A DNA stretch of 64,000 bases from Ramlibacter tataouinensis TTB310 (GTDB lineage: Bacteria > Pseudomonadota > Gammaproteobacteria > Burkholderiales > Burkholderiaceae_C). Made by a program: the position numbers and the translations under genes. Each line of letters begins with the position of its first letter. Within the stretch, counting starts at the first letter, position 1. The notes under the pieces were generated by a model. It made no database searches. It saw nothing but the letters and a program-made list of their open reading frames with translations, and was not told where the DNA came from. Shown here one piece after another: positions 17,220 through 26,278 of this stretch. The stretch spans positions 1,314,001 to 1,378,000 of the forward strand of contig NC_015677.1 of assembly GCF_000215705.1 (NCBI RefSeq). Reading direction: 5' to 3'.

Positions 17220-17594
17220 TCAGCGCAGGCCCTGCGCCGTCTGCTGGTCGGCCAGCAGGTCGGCCAGCCGGCGCGCCACGGTCTCCAGCGCCACGGGCTT
17301 GGCCAGCACCACGGTGCGCTGGCTGCCCAGGCCGGCCGCGGCGGCGCTGTAGCCGGTCACCACGATGGCGGGCACCTGCGGGCGGCGCTCCCGCAGGCGC
17401 AGCAGCATGTCGCGGCCGTTCATGCGCGGCATGGTCAGGTCGGTGATCACCGCGTCGGCCGGGTCGCGTTCGTCCGCCGCCAGCCCCATCAGGCCGTCGT
17501 TCGCCACCGTCACGCGGTAGCCGGCGTCCTCCAGGTAGGCCTGGAACAGGAAGGTGAGCTCCTGCTCGTCGTCCACCACCAGCACGTGCCGCAT
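17220..17594 (-). CDS. Stand-alone response regulator receiver protein
   Basis: 124 residues consisting of one receiver domain: acidic pocket VVDDEQE (D8, D9, E10), phosphoacceptor D52 in VITDLTMPRMNG, conserved T80 in IVVTGYS and K99 in LAKP. No output domain is present, so it must act by protein contact (CheY/Spo0F-like) or relay phosphate. It starts 3 bp after the stop of the LOV hybrid kinase and is the obvious partner. Confidence 0.92.
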   Translation of the reverse strand: MRHVLVVDDEQELTFLFQAYLEDAGYRVTVANDGLMGLAADERDPADAVITDLTMPRMNGRDMLLRLRERRPQVPAIVVTGYSAAAAGLGSQRTVVLAKPVALETVARRLADLLADQQTAQGLR

Positions 17595-17597
17595 GCG

Positions 17598-19211
17598 TCA
17601 ACCCTCCTGCCCGGCCGGCGCGGGCGTGCGGCCGAGCGCGGTGCGGATGGACTCGGCCAATTCATTGCGGCGGTAGGGTTTGCCCAGCACCGCCATCGAC
17701 GGGAGCTGGGCGCCCTGGGATGCCAGTTCGTCCATGTAGCCGGTCGTCAGCAGCACGGGCAAGCCCGGCTGGCGCTGGCGCACGCGTTCGGCCAGCTGCA
17801 GCCCGTTCATGCCGCCGGGCATGATCACGTCGGTGAACAGCAGGTCCACCCCACCGGCATGCGCCAGCAGGTCCAGCGCCTCCTCGCCGCTGGAGGCCGC
17901 CAGCACCTGGTAGCCCAGCGAGCGCAGGTAGTGGTCGGCCACCTGGCGCACGTCCTCGCTGTCTTCCACCAGCAGGATGGTCGCGGTGTCCGGTCCGGTC
18001 CGAACCGCCGGCATGGCGGGCGGCGCGGCGCCCGCCGCGCGGTCCTGCGCCACGGGGAAGATCATGCGAACGGTGGTGCCGCGCTCCGGCGCGCTGTCGA
18101 TCTCCAGCCGGCCGTGCGACTGCTGCACGAAGCCGTGCACCATGGCCAGCCCCAGGCCGGTGCCGGGCTCCTTGGTCGTGAAGAAAGGCTCGATGGCGCG
18201 GCGCCGCACCTCGGATGTCATGCCGCGGCCCTGGTCGGCCACCCACAGCACCACGCAGCCGCCGGCCGGCAGCGGGTGCGCGTCGGTGCGCCGCGCGTCC
18301 TGCACGACGGAGGTGCCCACCGTGGCGCGGCCGCCCTGCGGCATGGCGTCGCGGGCGTTGATCACCACGTTCAGCAGCGCCATCTGCAGGTGCGTCGGAT
18401 CCACCACGCAGGCCGGCAGGCCCGGATGCAGGTCCAGCTGCAGCTCCACCTGCCCGCCCATGCTGCGCACCAGCATCTCGCTGAATTCCACCACCAGGGT
18501 GTTGAGGTTGACGCGCCGGGGATCGAGGCGCTGCTTGCGGGCGAACGTCAGCAGCTGCTGCGTGAGGCAGCCGCCCTTGTGGGCGGCCCGCGAGGCGCGT
18601 TCGATGGCGCTTTCCAGGACCGGATGGCCCGCCGCGTGGTGCGCGGCCAGTTCCAGGTTGCCCGAGATCGCCTGCAGCAGGTTGTTGAAGTCGTGCGCCA
18701 GGCCGGCGGTGAGCTGGCCGATCGCCTCCATCTTCTGCGCCTGGCGCAGCGACTGCTCGGACATGCGCCGCCGGGTGATGTCCATCTGCGAGGAGGACCA
18801 GTGGATCAGCCGGCCCCGGCTGTCAAAGATGGGGCCGATGAACAGCGCATTCCAGAACGGCGTGCCGTCGGCCTTGTAGTTGAGGATGTCCACCGCCACC
18901 GCTCGCTGCTCGGCCAGCGCCGTGCGGATCTCGGCCACCGTCTCCGAGTCAGTTTCCGGGCCCTGCAGGATGCGGCAGTTGCGGCCCAGCACCTCGGCCT
19001 CCTCGTAGCCGGTCATGTCGAGGAAGGCGTCGTTGACGAAGGCAATCGGGTTGTCCGGCTGGTGCGGGTCCGTGACCACCATGGGCATGCGCGTCATTTC
19101 CACGGCGGCGAAGAACAGGTTGCCGGTCGCGGGAACGCCCGCGCCTTGTCCCTCGCGCTCGGTGTCCAGCTGTGGCTGGTCGGTGTCGTTGTTCTTGCGG
19201 CCTGTGGCCAT
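17598..19211 (-). CDS. LOV-domain hybrid histidine kinase (blue-light sensor type)
   Basis: 537 residues from ATG 19211. The N-terminal PAS domain is a LOV domain: GRNCRILQG carries the photoactive cysteine C79, with flavin contacts N111 (LNYKADGTPFWN), N121 and Q142. A HisKA-type kinase follows: AHDFNNLLQ with H173, N box NVVINARDAM, G boxes DQGRG and GTGLGLAMVHG. The C-terminus is a receiver with D461 in FTDVIMPGGMNG and K511. This order (LOV-HK-REC) and length match the Pseudomonas syringae LOV histidine kinase. It is soluble and lacks membrane segments. Output probably passes through the adjacent single-domain receiver. Confidence 0.92.
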   Translation of the reverse strand: MATGRKNNDTDQPQLDTEREGQGAGVPATGNLFFAAVEMTRMPMVVTDPHQPDNPIAFVNDAFLDMTGYEEAEVLGRNCRILQGPETDSETVAEIRTALAEQRAVAVDILNYKADGTPFWNALFIGPIFDSRGRLIHWSSSQMDITRRRMSEQSLRQAQKMEAIGQLTAGLAHDFNNLLQAISGNLELAAHHAAGHPVLESAIERASRAAHKGGCLTQQLLTFARKQRLDPRRVNLNTLVVEFSEMLVRSMGGQVELQLDLHPGLPACVVDPTHLQMALLNVVINARDAMPQGGRATVGTSVVQDARRTDAHPLPAGGCVVLWVADQGRGMTSEVRRRAIEPFFTTKEPGTGLGLAMVHGFVQQSHGRLEIDSAPERGTTVRMIFPVAQDRAAGAAPPAMPAVRTGPDTATILLVEDSEDVRQVADHYLRSLGYQVLAASSGEEALDLLAHAGGVDLLFTDVIMPGGMNGLQLAERVRQRQPGLPVLLTTGYMDELASQGAQLPSMAVLGKPYRRNELAESIRTALGRTPAPAGQEG

Positions 19212-19355
19212 CCGGCGTTCCCCGGGGGCCCCATGGGAAGGCCCCTGTGTTGGCGCTTGCGCAGCGCAGCGCACAAGCTTAAAGGCGCAGGGGGGCCTGC
19301 GGACGTTGCGGACGGGTCGGAAGCTTAACGCTGTGTAACGCCCGCCCAGCGCGCG

Positions 19356-20069
19356 TCAGCTGCCGCTGCCGTCGCGCAGGCCCTTCCTGCCGGACAGCTG
19401 CCAGGCTGTGCGCTGGCCGACCAAGCCGGCCAGCTGCTCGATTTCCTCATCCGTGTGGTTGATCGGCTGCGCCGGTAGCAGCAGCCGGCCGCCCCGCGGC
19501 TGCGCCTCGGCCCAGAACGACTGGTGGTACTCGGCGCGCGACTGCCTGCGCTCGGCTCCTGCGGCCAGGTCCACCGTGCCATGGCAGTTGCAGAAATAGC
19601 TGCGCAGCTCCTGCCCGGGCAGCACCTCGGCATACATGCCGGTGCCGCGGATGGCGGCGCTCAGCGTGGGCGTGACGATCTGCCGGCCGGCGCCGCGGCC
19701 GCCCCAGACGCCGGCCACGCCGCCGGCCTGCAGGCGCAGCACGCTCACCGCGTTCAGCGTGGCGCCGCGCTCCACCTTCAGGCGCGAGTTCTGCCGCACC
19801 AGCAAGGAGGTGCTGCCGATCACGAACACCAGCGTGGCGCCAGGCCCGGTCTCCACGCTGTCCCCGGTCTGGATGGTGCCTTCGGGCCGCAGCGCGGCGC
19901 CGTTGACCAGCGCCTCGCCCGCCAGCTCGACCACGTTGCCGCGCTGCTGGGCCTGCGCGGCGGACCAGCCGCCCAGCGCGCTCCAGGCGGCCGCGGCGCC
20001 CAGGAAGCTGCGGCGCCGGAACCAGAGGACTTCACAGGCGCTGCGGCCTTGCAGGTGGTGATGGGTCAT
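19356..20069 (-). CDS. FecR-domain secreted protein
   Basis: 237 residues from ATG 20069. A signal-like stretch (RRRSFLGAAAAWSALGGWSAAQA), possibly Tat, is followed by a FecR fold (GTIQTGDSVETGPGATLVF, LLVRQNSRLKVERG, AIRGTGMYAEV). A short SYFCNCHGTVDL segment holds three closely placed potential metal or thiol ligands. FecR proteins without an anti-sigma part are usually periplasmic and of unknown role. ATGA overlap with the upstream membrane protein gene couples the two. Confidence 0.8.
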   Translation of the reverse strand: MTHHHLQGRSACEVLWFRRRSFLGAAAAWSALGGWSAAQAQQRGNVVELAGEALVNGAALRPEGTIQTGDSVETGPGATLVFVIGSTSLLVRQNSRLKVERGATLNAVSVLRLQAGGVAGVWGGRGAGRQIVTPTLSAAIRGTGMYAEVLPGQELRSYFCNCHGTVDLAAGAERRQSRAEYHQSFWAEAQPRGGRLLLPAQPINHTDEEIEQLAGLVGQRTAWQLSGRKGLRDGSGS

Positions 20070-20830
20070 GAGGGCTCCGCGTCGGTGGTGGTGGCGGGCG
20101 GGGTTTCGTCGGCCGTGAAGCTGTCGCGGAAGGTGAAGTAGATGGAGGCGGAGAACATGGCCGCCAGCAGCAGCGCCGCGGGCATGATCACGGCCTGGGC
20201 CGCGCCGCTGCCGCCGATCAGCGCGCCCAGCACGCCGAACAGCGAGGTGGCGCCCAGGAACACCGCCAGCCAGCCCAGGCCGTACACCAGGTGGGCGCCG
20301 AAGTTGCGCAGCACCGCGACAGCGCTGAAGAACAGGCTCTTGACCGGCGACACGCCGTGCCAGTGCACCAGGGCCGGGGCATGCCAGAACATCAGGAACA
20401 GCGGCGTGTGCAGCAGCAGCGCCACCAGCGTGGCGACGTCCATGCGGCCCGCGTCCGCCACCCCGGGCCGGCCGGCGATCAGGGCGCCCAGCGCGGTGGC
20501 CAGCATGGAGCCGGCGGTGTAGATCGCGCCCAGCACCAGCATGGCCCGCGCGCGCTGGCGGCCGGCGCGAAAGGCACTCAGCAGCACCGAAGGCATGGGG
20601 AAGCGGCCGCGGGCCGCCTCGGCCGTGGCGGCCATCAGGCCCAGGGTGGCGGCGGGCACCAGCATGCCGCCGATGAGGACGCCGAGCACCGGCACCTGCG
20701 ACACCAGGATGACCGACACCATGTACAGGAAGAACAGCCCGGCCAGGGCCAGCGGCTGCCTGAAGAAGGTGCGGATGCCGAGCTTGACCCATTGCAGGCC
20801 CGTGCGCGCGGGAACGACGTTGAGCTTCAT
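20066..20830 (-). CDS. BPSS1780-family integral membrane protein
   Basis: 254 residues with about six hydrophobic helices, beginning QWVKLGIRTFFRQPLALAG and containing LVPAATLGLMAATAEAARGRFP, as in the BPSS1780 family of Burkholderiales membrane proteins of unknown function. The C-terminal tail is hydrophilic. It is coupled by ATGA overlap to thrB upstream and to the FecR-like gene downstream. Confidence 0.85.
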   Translation of the reverse strand: MKLNVVPARTGLQWVKLGIRTFFRQPLALAGLFFLYMVSVILVSQVPVLGVLIGGMLVPAATLGLMAATAEAARGRFPMPSVLLSAFRAGRQRARAMLVLGAIYTAGSMLATALGALIAGRPGVADAGRMDVATLVALLLHTPLFLMFWHAPALVHWHGVSPVKSLFFSAVAVLRNFGAHLVYGLGWLAVFLGATSLFGVLGALIGGSGAAQAVIMPAALLLAAMFSASIYFTFRDSFTADETPPATTTDAEPS

Positions 20831-21810
20831 GGGATGCAGGCGGTGAGCGGGCAGGCGACGCGCTGGCGCAGCACCCGTTCGAAGTGCGCGGGATCGTGCG
20901 GCTGCAGCAGGGCGGCCTGGCGCGGGAGATGGAGGTCCCACAGACGCGAGACCCAGAAGCGCAGCGCGCCGGCGCGGGCCATGGCGGGCAGCAGGCGGCG
21001 CTCGGCCCAGGACAGCGGCCGGCGCGCGGCGTAGGCCTGCAGGAAGGCCCGTGCGCGCTCGGGCACGTGGGCGCCCGTGGGCAGATGGACGCACCAGTCG
21101 TTCAGGCACACCGCGATGTCGAACAGCCAGGTGTCGACGCCGGCGAAGTAGAAGTCGAAGAAGCCGGTGAGCACCGGCCCGGCCTCGCCCTGCTCGAACA
21201 TCACGTTGTCGCGGAACAGGTCGGCGTGGATGGGGCCGCGCGGCAGGGCGGCGTAGGCGGCGCTTTCGGCCACGTGGTTCTGGAAGGCCAGCTCGCTGCG
21301 CAGCAGGGCCGCCTGCGCGGCGTCGACGTGCGGCAGCACCACCGGCACGGTCTGGTTCCACCAGGCCAGGCCGCGCAGGTTGGGCTGTTGCCGTGCGTAG
21401 TCGCGCGCGGCCAGGTGCATGCGCGCCAGCATGTCGCCCACGGCGGCGCAGTGCCCGGCGCCGGGCGCGAGCTCGCTGGCGCCGCGCAGCCTGTCCACCA
21501 GCGCCGCCGGCTTGCCGCACACGGTGTGCAGGATGTCGCCGTCGCCGTCGGACTGCGGATCCGGCACGGGGATGCCGCGCAGCGCCAGGTGCTTCATCAG
21601 GTGCAGGTAGAACGGCAGCTGCTCGTGCGTCAGCCGCTCGAACAGCGTCAGCACCCAGTCGCGCCGCTGCCCGTCCTGCTGGCTGGTGACGAAGTAGTTG
21701 GTGTTCTCGATCCCGCCCTGGATGCCGCGCAGCTCGACGAGCTCGCCCAGGCGCAGCGCGGCCAGCAGCCGGCTCGCCTCCTCGGCGGGGACTTCGGTGA
21801 AGACGGCCAT
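20827..21810 (-). CDS. thrB: Homoserine kinase
   Basis: 327 residues from ATG 21810. It phosphorylates homoserine in threonine synthesis. The protein belongs to the aminoglycoside-phosphotransferase-like ThrB type: GIQGGIENTNYFV (glycine-rich ATP loop), VLTLFERL, and the catalytic IHADLFRDNVMF followed by FFDFYFAG. First gene of a minus-strand operon with the BPSS1780 protein and FecR-like gene; the placement next to polA is conserved in Burkholderiales from memory. Confidence 0.92.
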   Translation of the reverse strand: MAVFTEVPAEEASRLLAALRLGELVELRGIQGGIENTNYFVTSQQDGQRRDWVLTLFERLTHEQLPFYLHLMKHLALRGIPVPDPQSDGDGDILHTVCGKPAALVDRLRGASELAPGAGHCAAVGDMLARMHLAARDYARQQPNLRGLAWWNQTVPVVLPHVDAAQAALLRSELAFQNHVAESAAYAALPRGPIHADLFRDNVMFEQGEAGPVLTGFFDFYFAGVDTWLFDIAVCLNDWCVHLPTGAHVPERARAFLQAYAARRPLSWAERRLLPAMARAGALRFWVSRLWDLHLPRQAALLQPHDPAHFERVLRQRVACPLTACIP

Positions 21811-21818
21811 CGGGTCGG

Positions 21819-22178
21819 CTAGAAGCGCAGCACGTTCCAGAAGCGCTGGCCGCCGGCGCTGGACAGGCCCTCGCGACTGTCGGCCGGGCGCGTGCGCGAC
21901 AGCGGCGCGGCCTGCACCTCGTACTCGGGCACGTCCGCCTTGGGCTGCACCACGATGCTCTGGGTCTGGCCGCCGTAGCGCACCTCGTCGATGCGGCTGC
22001 CCGCGTCCTCGTGCCGGATGCGCTCGATCTTCTGGTTGCGGCGGCCCTCCAGCTGCTCCGATTCTTGTAGCGCCCGGGCCGAGGTGGGCGCGGGCTGCGG
22101 GCCGGCCGGAGCCGGCGCCTGGGCCGTCGCGGCGGTGGCGGCCAGCAGCAAGGGCAGGAGCAACAGAAGGTGACGCAT
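21819..22178 (-). CDS. DUF2782-type small periplasmic protein
   Basis: 119 residues. Signal peptide MRHLLLLLPLLLAATAATAQA, a proline-rich linker, then the conserved part QKIERIRHEDAGSRIDEVRYGG and YEVQAAP. DUF2782 proteins sit next to polA and thrB in many Burkholderiales; the function is unknown. TACAAT on the minus strand at 22189-22184 is a -10 placed about 5 nt before the ATG. It ends 8 bp before thrB and is likely co-transcribed. Confidence 0.8.
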   Translation of the reverse strand: MRHLLLLLPLLLAATAATAQAPAPAGPQPAPTSARALQESEQLEGRRNQKIERIRHEDAGSRIDEVRYGGQTQSIVVQPKADVPEYEVQAAPLSRTRPADSREGLSSAGGQRFWNVLRF

Positions 22179-22219
22179 GGCCGGATTGTAGGCAGGGCGC
22201 GGCAGGCACAATCGGCGCC

Positions 22220-25084
22220 ATGAGCGAGCCCCTGAGCGAGTCCCCGGACGAAGAACAAGCCCCGGCGGCGCAGGCGCCGGAAGGCGCCGGCCCCAAGGTG
22301 CTGCTGCTGGTCGACGGCTCCAGCTACCTGTACCGCGCCTTCCACGCCATGCCCGACCTGCGGGCCGTGCCGGGCGACCCGGGCAGCCCGGCCACCGGCG
22401 CCATCCGCGGCATGATCAACATGATGCAGAAGCTGCGGCGCGACGTGCGCGCCGACTACGCGGCCTGCGTGTTCGACGCGCCGGGCAAGACCTTCCGCGA
22501 CGACCTGTACCCCGGCTACAAGGCCAACCGCTCGGCCATGCCGGACGACCTGCGCGCGCAGATCGAGCCCATCCACGAGGTGGTGCGCCTGCTGGGGTGG
22601 AAGGTGCTGAACGTGCCGGGCGTGGAGGCCGACGACGTGATCGGCACGCTGTCGTGCATGGCCACCGAGCGCGGCATCCACACCGTGATCTCCTCGGGCG
22701 ACAAGGACCTGAGCCAGCTGGTCAACGACCACGTCAAGGTCATCGACACCATGAACGACAAGGTGCGCGACGTGGCCGGCGTGGAGGCGGAGTTCGGCGT
22801 GCCGCCGCGGCTGATGGTGGACTACCAGGTGCTGGTGGGCGACTCGGTGGACAACGTGCCGGGCGTGGACAAGGTCGGGCCCAAGACGGCGGTCAAGCTG
22901 CTGCAGGAGTACGGCTCGCTGGACGCCCTGGTCGAGCGCGCGGCCGAGGTCAAGGGCGCGGTCGGCGAGAACCTGCGCAAGGCCCTGCCTTGGCTGCCCA
23001 CCGGCCGCGAGCTGCTGACCATCCGCAAGAGCTGCGACCTGAGGGACCACATCCCCGGCCTGCCCGAGCTGGAGGACATCGTCATCGGCGGCCAGGACAC
23101 GGAAAAGCTCAAGGCCTTCTACGAGCGCTACGGCTTCAAGGGGCTGGCGCGGCAGCTGGAGGAGCATGCCGTGCCGCCCGAGCTGATCGAGGAGCACCGC
23201 AGCAAGAAGAAGGTCGGCCCCGGGCCGGGGCCGGGCGGGCTGTTGCAGGAGCCCGACCTGACGGGCCTGTCGCAGGTGACCAACCTGCAGTACGACACCC
23301 TGCTGGACTGGGAGCAGTTCGAGGCCTGGCTGGCGAAGATCGAGGCGGCGGACCTGGTGGCCGTGGACACCGAGACCAGTTCGCTGGACGAGATGCGGGC
23401 CGAGATCATCGGCCTGTCGTTCAGCACCGAGCCGGGCGTGGCCGCCTACGTCCCGCTGGCCCACAGCTATGCCGACGCGCCGCCGCAGCTGCCGCGCGAG
23501 GAGGTGCTGGCGCGCCTGAAGCCCTGGCTGGAGGACCCGGGCAGGAAGAAGCTGGGCCAGCACGTCAAGTACGACCGCCACGTCTTCGCCAACCACGGTA
23601 TCGAGGTGCGCGGCTACGCGCACGACACCATGCTGCAAAGCTACGTGCTGGAGGTGCACAAGCCACACGGGCTGGCCAGCCTGGCCGAGCGCCACCTGGG
23701 GCGCAGCGGCATCGACTACGAGACCATCGCCGGCAAGGGCGCGCACCAGATCCCGTTCAGCCAGGTGGCCATCGACAAGGCGGCCGAGTACTCCTGCGAG
23801 GACTCGGACCAGACGCTGGACGTGCACCTGGCGCTGTGGCCGCGGCTGGAGCAGGACGGCAAGCTGCGCTTCATCTACGAGCTGGAGATGCAGTCCAGCG
23901 AGACGCTGTTCCGCATCGAGCGCAACGGCGTGCTGATCGACGCCGCCACCCTGGCCCGGCAGAGCGCCGAGCTGGGCCAGCGCATCCTGCAGCTCGAGCG
24001 CGAGTGCCACGAGCTGGCCGGCCAGCCGTTCAACCTGGGCAGCCCCAAGCAGATCGGCGAGATCTTCTTCGGCAAGCTGGGCCTGCCGGTGGTGAAGAAG
24101 ACGCCCTCCGGCGCGCCCAGCACCGACGAGGAGGTGCTGGAGAAGCTGGCCGAGGACTTCCCGCTGCCGGCCAAGGTGCTGGAGCACCGCAGCCTGTCCA
24201 AGCTCAAGGGCACCTACACCGACAAGCTGGCGCAGATGGCGCATCCGCGCACCGGCCGCGTGCACACGCATTACGCCCAGGCCGTCGCGGTCACCGGCCG
24301 GCTGTCCAGCAACGAGCCCAACCTGCAGAACATACCGGTCAAGACGGCCGAGGGCCGGCGCGTGCGCGAGGCCTTCGTCGCGCCGCCCGGCCACCTGATC
24401 GCCAGCGCCGACTACAGCCAGATCGAGCTGCGCATCATGGCCCACCTGAGCGAGGACCCGGCGCTGCTGCGCGCCTTCACCGAGGGCCTGGACGTGCACC
24501 GCGCCACCGCGGCCGAGGTGTTCGGCGTGCCGCCCGACCAGGTCACCAGCGAGCAGCGCCGCTACGCCAAGGTGATCAACTTCGGCCTGATCTACGGCAT
24601 GAGCAGCTTCGGCCTGGCGCGCAACCTGGCCATCGACAACCAGGCCGCCAAGAACTACATCGAGCGCTACTTCCAGCGCTATCCCGGCGTCAAGAACTAC
24701 ATGGACGAGACGCGCCTGGCGGCCAAGAGCAAGGGCTACGTGGAGACGGTGTTCGGGCGGCGCCTGTACCTGCCGGAGATCAACTCACCCAACGGCCCGC
24801 GCCGCGGAGGCGCCGAACGCGCGGCCATCAACGCGCCCATGCAGGGCACGGCCGCCGACCTGATCAAGCTGTCCATGGTGAAGGTGCAGGAGGTGCTGGA
24901 CGCGCAGCGGCGCCGCACCAAGATGATCATGCAGGTGCACGACGAACTGGTGTTCGAGGTGCCCGAGGACGAGGTCGAGTGGGTGCGCGGCGAGATCCCG
25001 CGTTTGATGGCCGGCGTGGCGGAGCTGCGCGTGCCGCTGCTGGCGGAGATCGGGTTGGGGGAGAACTGGGAGAAGGCGCACTGA
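22220..25084 (+). CDS. polA: DNA polymerase I
   Basis: 954 residues with all three domains. 5' nuclease: LLLVDGSSYLYRAFHAM, VDDVIGTLS-type acidic residues (GVEADDVIGT) and VDNVPGVDKVGPKTA. 3'-5' exonuclease with intact acidic residues: VAVDTETSSLDEM, KYDRHVF, YSCEDSDQTLD. Polymerase: SADYSQIELRIMAHLSED, RRYAKVINFGLIYGMSS (O helix), MQVHDELVFEV. So proofreading is probably active. CACAAT at 22207-22212 lies 7 nt before the ATG. Slightly longer than E. coli Pol I (928) because of a charged N-terminal extension. Confidence 0.97.
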   Translation: MSEPLSESPDEEQAPAAQAPEGAGPKVLLLVDGSSYLYRAFHAMPDLRAVPGDPGSPATGAIRGMINMMQKLRRDVRADYAACVFDAPGKTFRDDLYPGYKANRSAMPDDLRAQIEPIHEVVRLLGWKVLNVPGVEADDVIGTLSCMATERGIHTVISSGDKDLSQLVNDHVKVIDTMNDKVRDVAGVEAEFGVPPRLMVDYQVLVGDSVDNVPGVDKVGPKTAVKLLQEYGSLDALVERAAEVKGAVGENLRKALPWLPTGRELLTIRKSCDLRDHIPGLPELEDIVIGGQDTEKLKAFYERYGFKGLARQLEEHAVPPELIEEHRSKKKVGPGPGPGGLLQEPDLTGLSQVTNLQYDTLLDWEQFEAWLAKIEAADLVAVDTETSSLDEMRAEIIGLSFSTEPGVAAYVPLAHSYADAPPQLPREEVLARLKPWLEDPGRKKLGQHVKYDRHVFANHGIEVRGYAHDTMLQSYVLEVHKPHGLASLAERHLGRSGIDYETIAGKGAHQIPFSQVAIDKAAEYSCEDSDQTLDVHLALWPRLEQDGKLRFIYELEMQSSETLFRIERNGVLIDAATLARQSAELGQRILQLERECHELAGQPFNLGSPKQIGEIFFGKLGLPVVKKTPSGAPSTDEEVLEKLAEDFPLPAKVLEHRSLSKLKGTYTDKLAQMAHPRTGRVHTHYAQAVAVTGRLSSNEPNLQNIPVKTAEGRRVREAFVAPPGHLIASADYSQIELRIMAHLSEDPALLRAFTEGLDVHRATAAEVFGVPPDQVTSEQRRYAKVINFGLIYGMSSFGLARNLAIDNQAAKNYIERYFQRYPGVKNYMDETRLAAKSKGYVETVFGRRLYLPEINSPNGPRRGGAERAAINAPMQGTAADLIKLSMVKVQEVLDAQRRRTKMIMQVHDELVFEVPEDEVEWVRGEIPRLMAGVAELRVPLLAEIGLGENWEKAH

Positions 25085-25092
25085 ATCCCGGA

Positions 25093-25419
25093 TCACCCAC
25101 ACCTCACCGAGCGCACGCGCTCGAAGTCGCCCACCTCCAGCGTCAGCCGGGAGCGGTTGGCATCCTGGGTGACCGCGTCACCCGGCCGGATGATGCGCAC
25201 GCTGGCCGCACCCGCGCGCTGCTGCGCCTGGGCGGCCAGCGCGTCGTCGGCGATCCGGGCGACGGCATACTGCGCCGCGGCGGCGTTGCAGCCGGCGCCG
25301 GCGCCGGACACGCGGGCCGGGTTGGACGCCGAGACCGACGGCAGGTAGGGATCACGGGTGCAGGCGGCCAGCAGCATGGCGGCAGTGGCAGCGGCGACGA
25401 CAAGGCATCGTGCGGACAT
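25093..25419 (-). CDS. I78-family peptidase inhibitor-like lipoprotein (1)
   Basis: 108 residues. Lipobox LLAAC with C20, then CNAAAAQYAVARIADD and a C-terminal RLTLEVGDFERVRSVRCG, the typical end of the I78 (elastase-inhibitor) family. Members inhibit serine proteases, often from a surface or periplasmic location. AGGAG precedes the start. A paralogous gene lies 105 bp upstream on the same strand. It converges with polA over 8 bp. Confidence 0.82.
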   Translation of the reverse strand: MSARCLVVAAATAAMLLAACTRDPYLPSVSASNPARVSGAGAGCNAAAAQYAVARIADDALAAQAQQRAGAASVRIIRPGDAVTQDANRSRLTLEVGDFERVRSVRCG

Positions 25420-25524
25420 GGCAGGTCTCTCCTTCTTCGCGGTGGCGGTGGGCCACCCGGCCTAGGCTAGCCCGGCTTCAAGCTCGGCCTTGTCGGACAT
25501 TGCCGCCAACGCGGCGCCGCCAGC

Positions 25525-25977
25525 TCAGCCGCAGGTGATGCGCACGATGTTGCCCATCGGGTCCACCTCCAGGTTCAGGCGCTGGGCCATGGGCGGGTCC
25601 GTGTCGGGGCGGCCGGCGCGCGTCATGCGCACCGACTCGGCCCCCGCGGCAGCGCCTGCCCGCTCGGCCAGGACGTCGCTGTAGGGGTAACCCAGGGCGC
25701 CGCGTGCCGCGGCCGCATTGCAGCCGGCGACGCGGGGTGCGGGCGCCGGGGACGCAGCCGCCGGCGCCGCCGGAACGGCGGCGGGCGGCGCCGGAACGGG
25801 CGCGGGCACCGGGGAAGCCGCCGGGGGCGCGGCAGGCATCGGGGAAACGGCCCCGGGCGGCGCCGTTGCGGGTGCCGGCATCGTGCCGCCGGCCGGACCC
25901 TGCTGGGCGCAGCCGGCCAGGACCAGCAGGCCCGCCGCAGCGGCCAGGCGGCTCAGGGGGACGACCCGCCTGCTCAT
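25525..25977 (-). CDS. I78-family peptidase inhibitor-like lipoprotein (2) with Pro/Ala linker
   Basis: 150 residues from ATG 25977. Lipobox VLAGC with C23, then a ~55-residue Pro/Ala linker, then the inhibitor domain: GCNAAAARGALGYPYSDV and the C-terminal RLNLEVDPMGNIVRITCG. The linker would hold the inhibitor away from the membrane. It overlaps the upstream tautomerase gene by ATGA. Paralogue of the gene at 25093-25419. Confidence 0.85.
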   Translation of the reverse strand: MSRRVVPLSRLAAAAGLLVLAGCAQQGPAGGTMPAPATAPPGAVSPMPAAPPAASPVPAPVPAPPAAVPAAPAAASPAPAPRVAGCNAAAARGALGYPYSDVLAERAGAAAGAESVRMTRAGRPDTDPPMAQRLNLEVDPMGNIVRITCG

Positions 25978-26162
25978 GACTTCTCCGACCACAGCACGCC
26001 GCCGGTGGCCCAGTCGTGCCGCCGGATGTCGTACAGCAGGATGTCGACCGACTCGGGCTTGCTGCCCAGGGTCTCGACGACCGCCTGGGTCAGGGCCTGG
26101 ACCAGCTGCTTCTTCTGTTCCGGCGTGCGGCCTTCCATGAGTTCTACGCGCAGGGTGGGCAT
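25974..26162 (-). CDS. 4-oxalocrotonate tautomerase-family protein
   Basis: 62 residues, the usual size for this family. After Met removal the catalytic proline is first (MPTLRVELMEGRTPEQKKQL), followed by VVETLGSKPESVDILLYDI and a basic RRHDW segment. Tautomerases of this fold interconvert enol and keto acids; the substrate is unknown. Coupled to the I78 lipoprotein gene. Confidence 0.88.
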   Translation of the reverse strand: MPTLRVELMEGRTPEQKKQLVQALTQAVVETLGSKPESVDILLYDIRRHDWATGGVLWSEKS

Positions 26163-26278
26163 GGCTTCTCCTTGTGGGCAAAGTGGGGACAGCCGCGATT
26201 GTGCCGATGTCCGAGCACCGGACGGGCCCGGGCTTTGTGCCTAGACTCGCCGGTTTTCCACCACCGGAGACCTTTGCG

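Noticed and set aside
20066..24499. Very long open frame on the minus strand opposite polA
   Set aside because: The plus strand carries a complete polA with all catalytic motifs; the opposite frame stays open only because of third-position GC bias and is composed of typical shadow residues (Ala, Arg, Gly, His, Gln).
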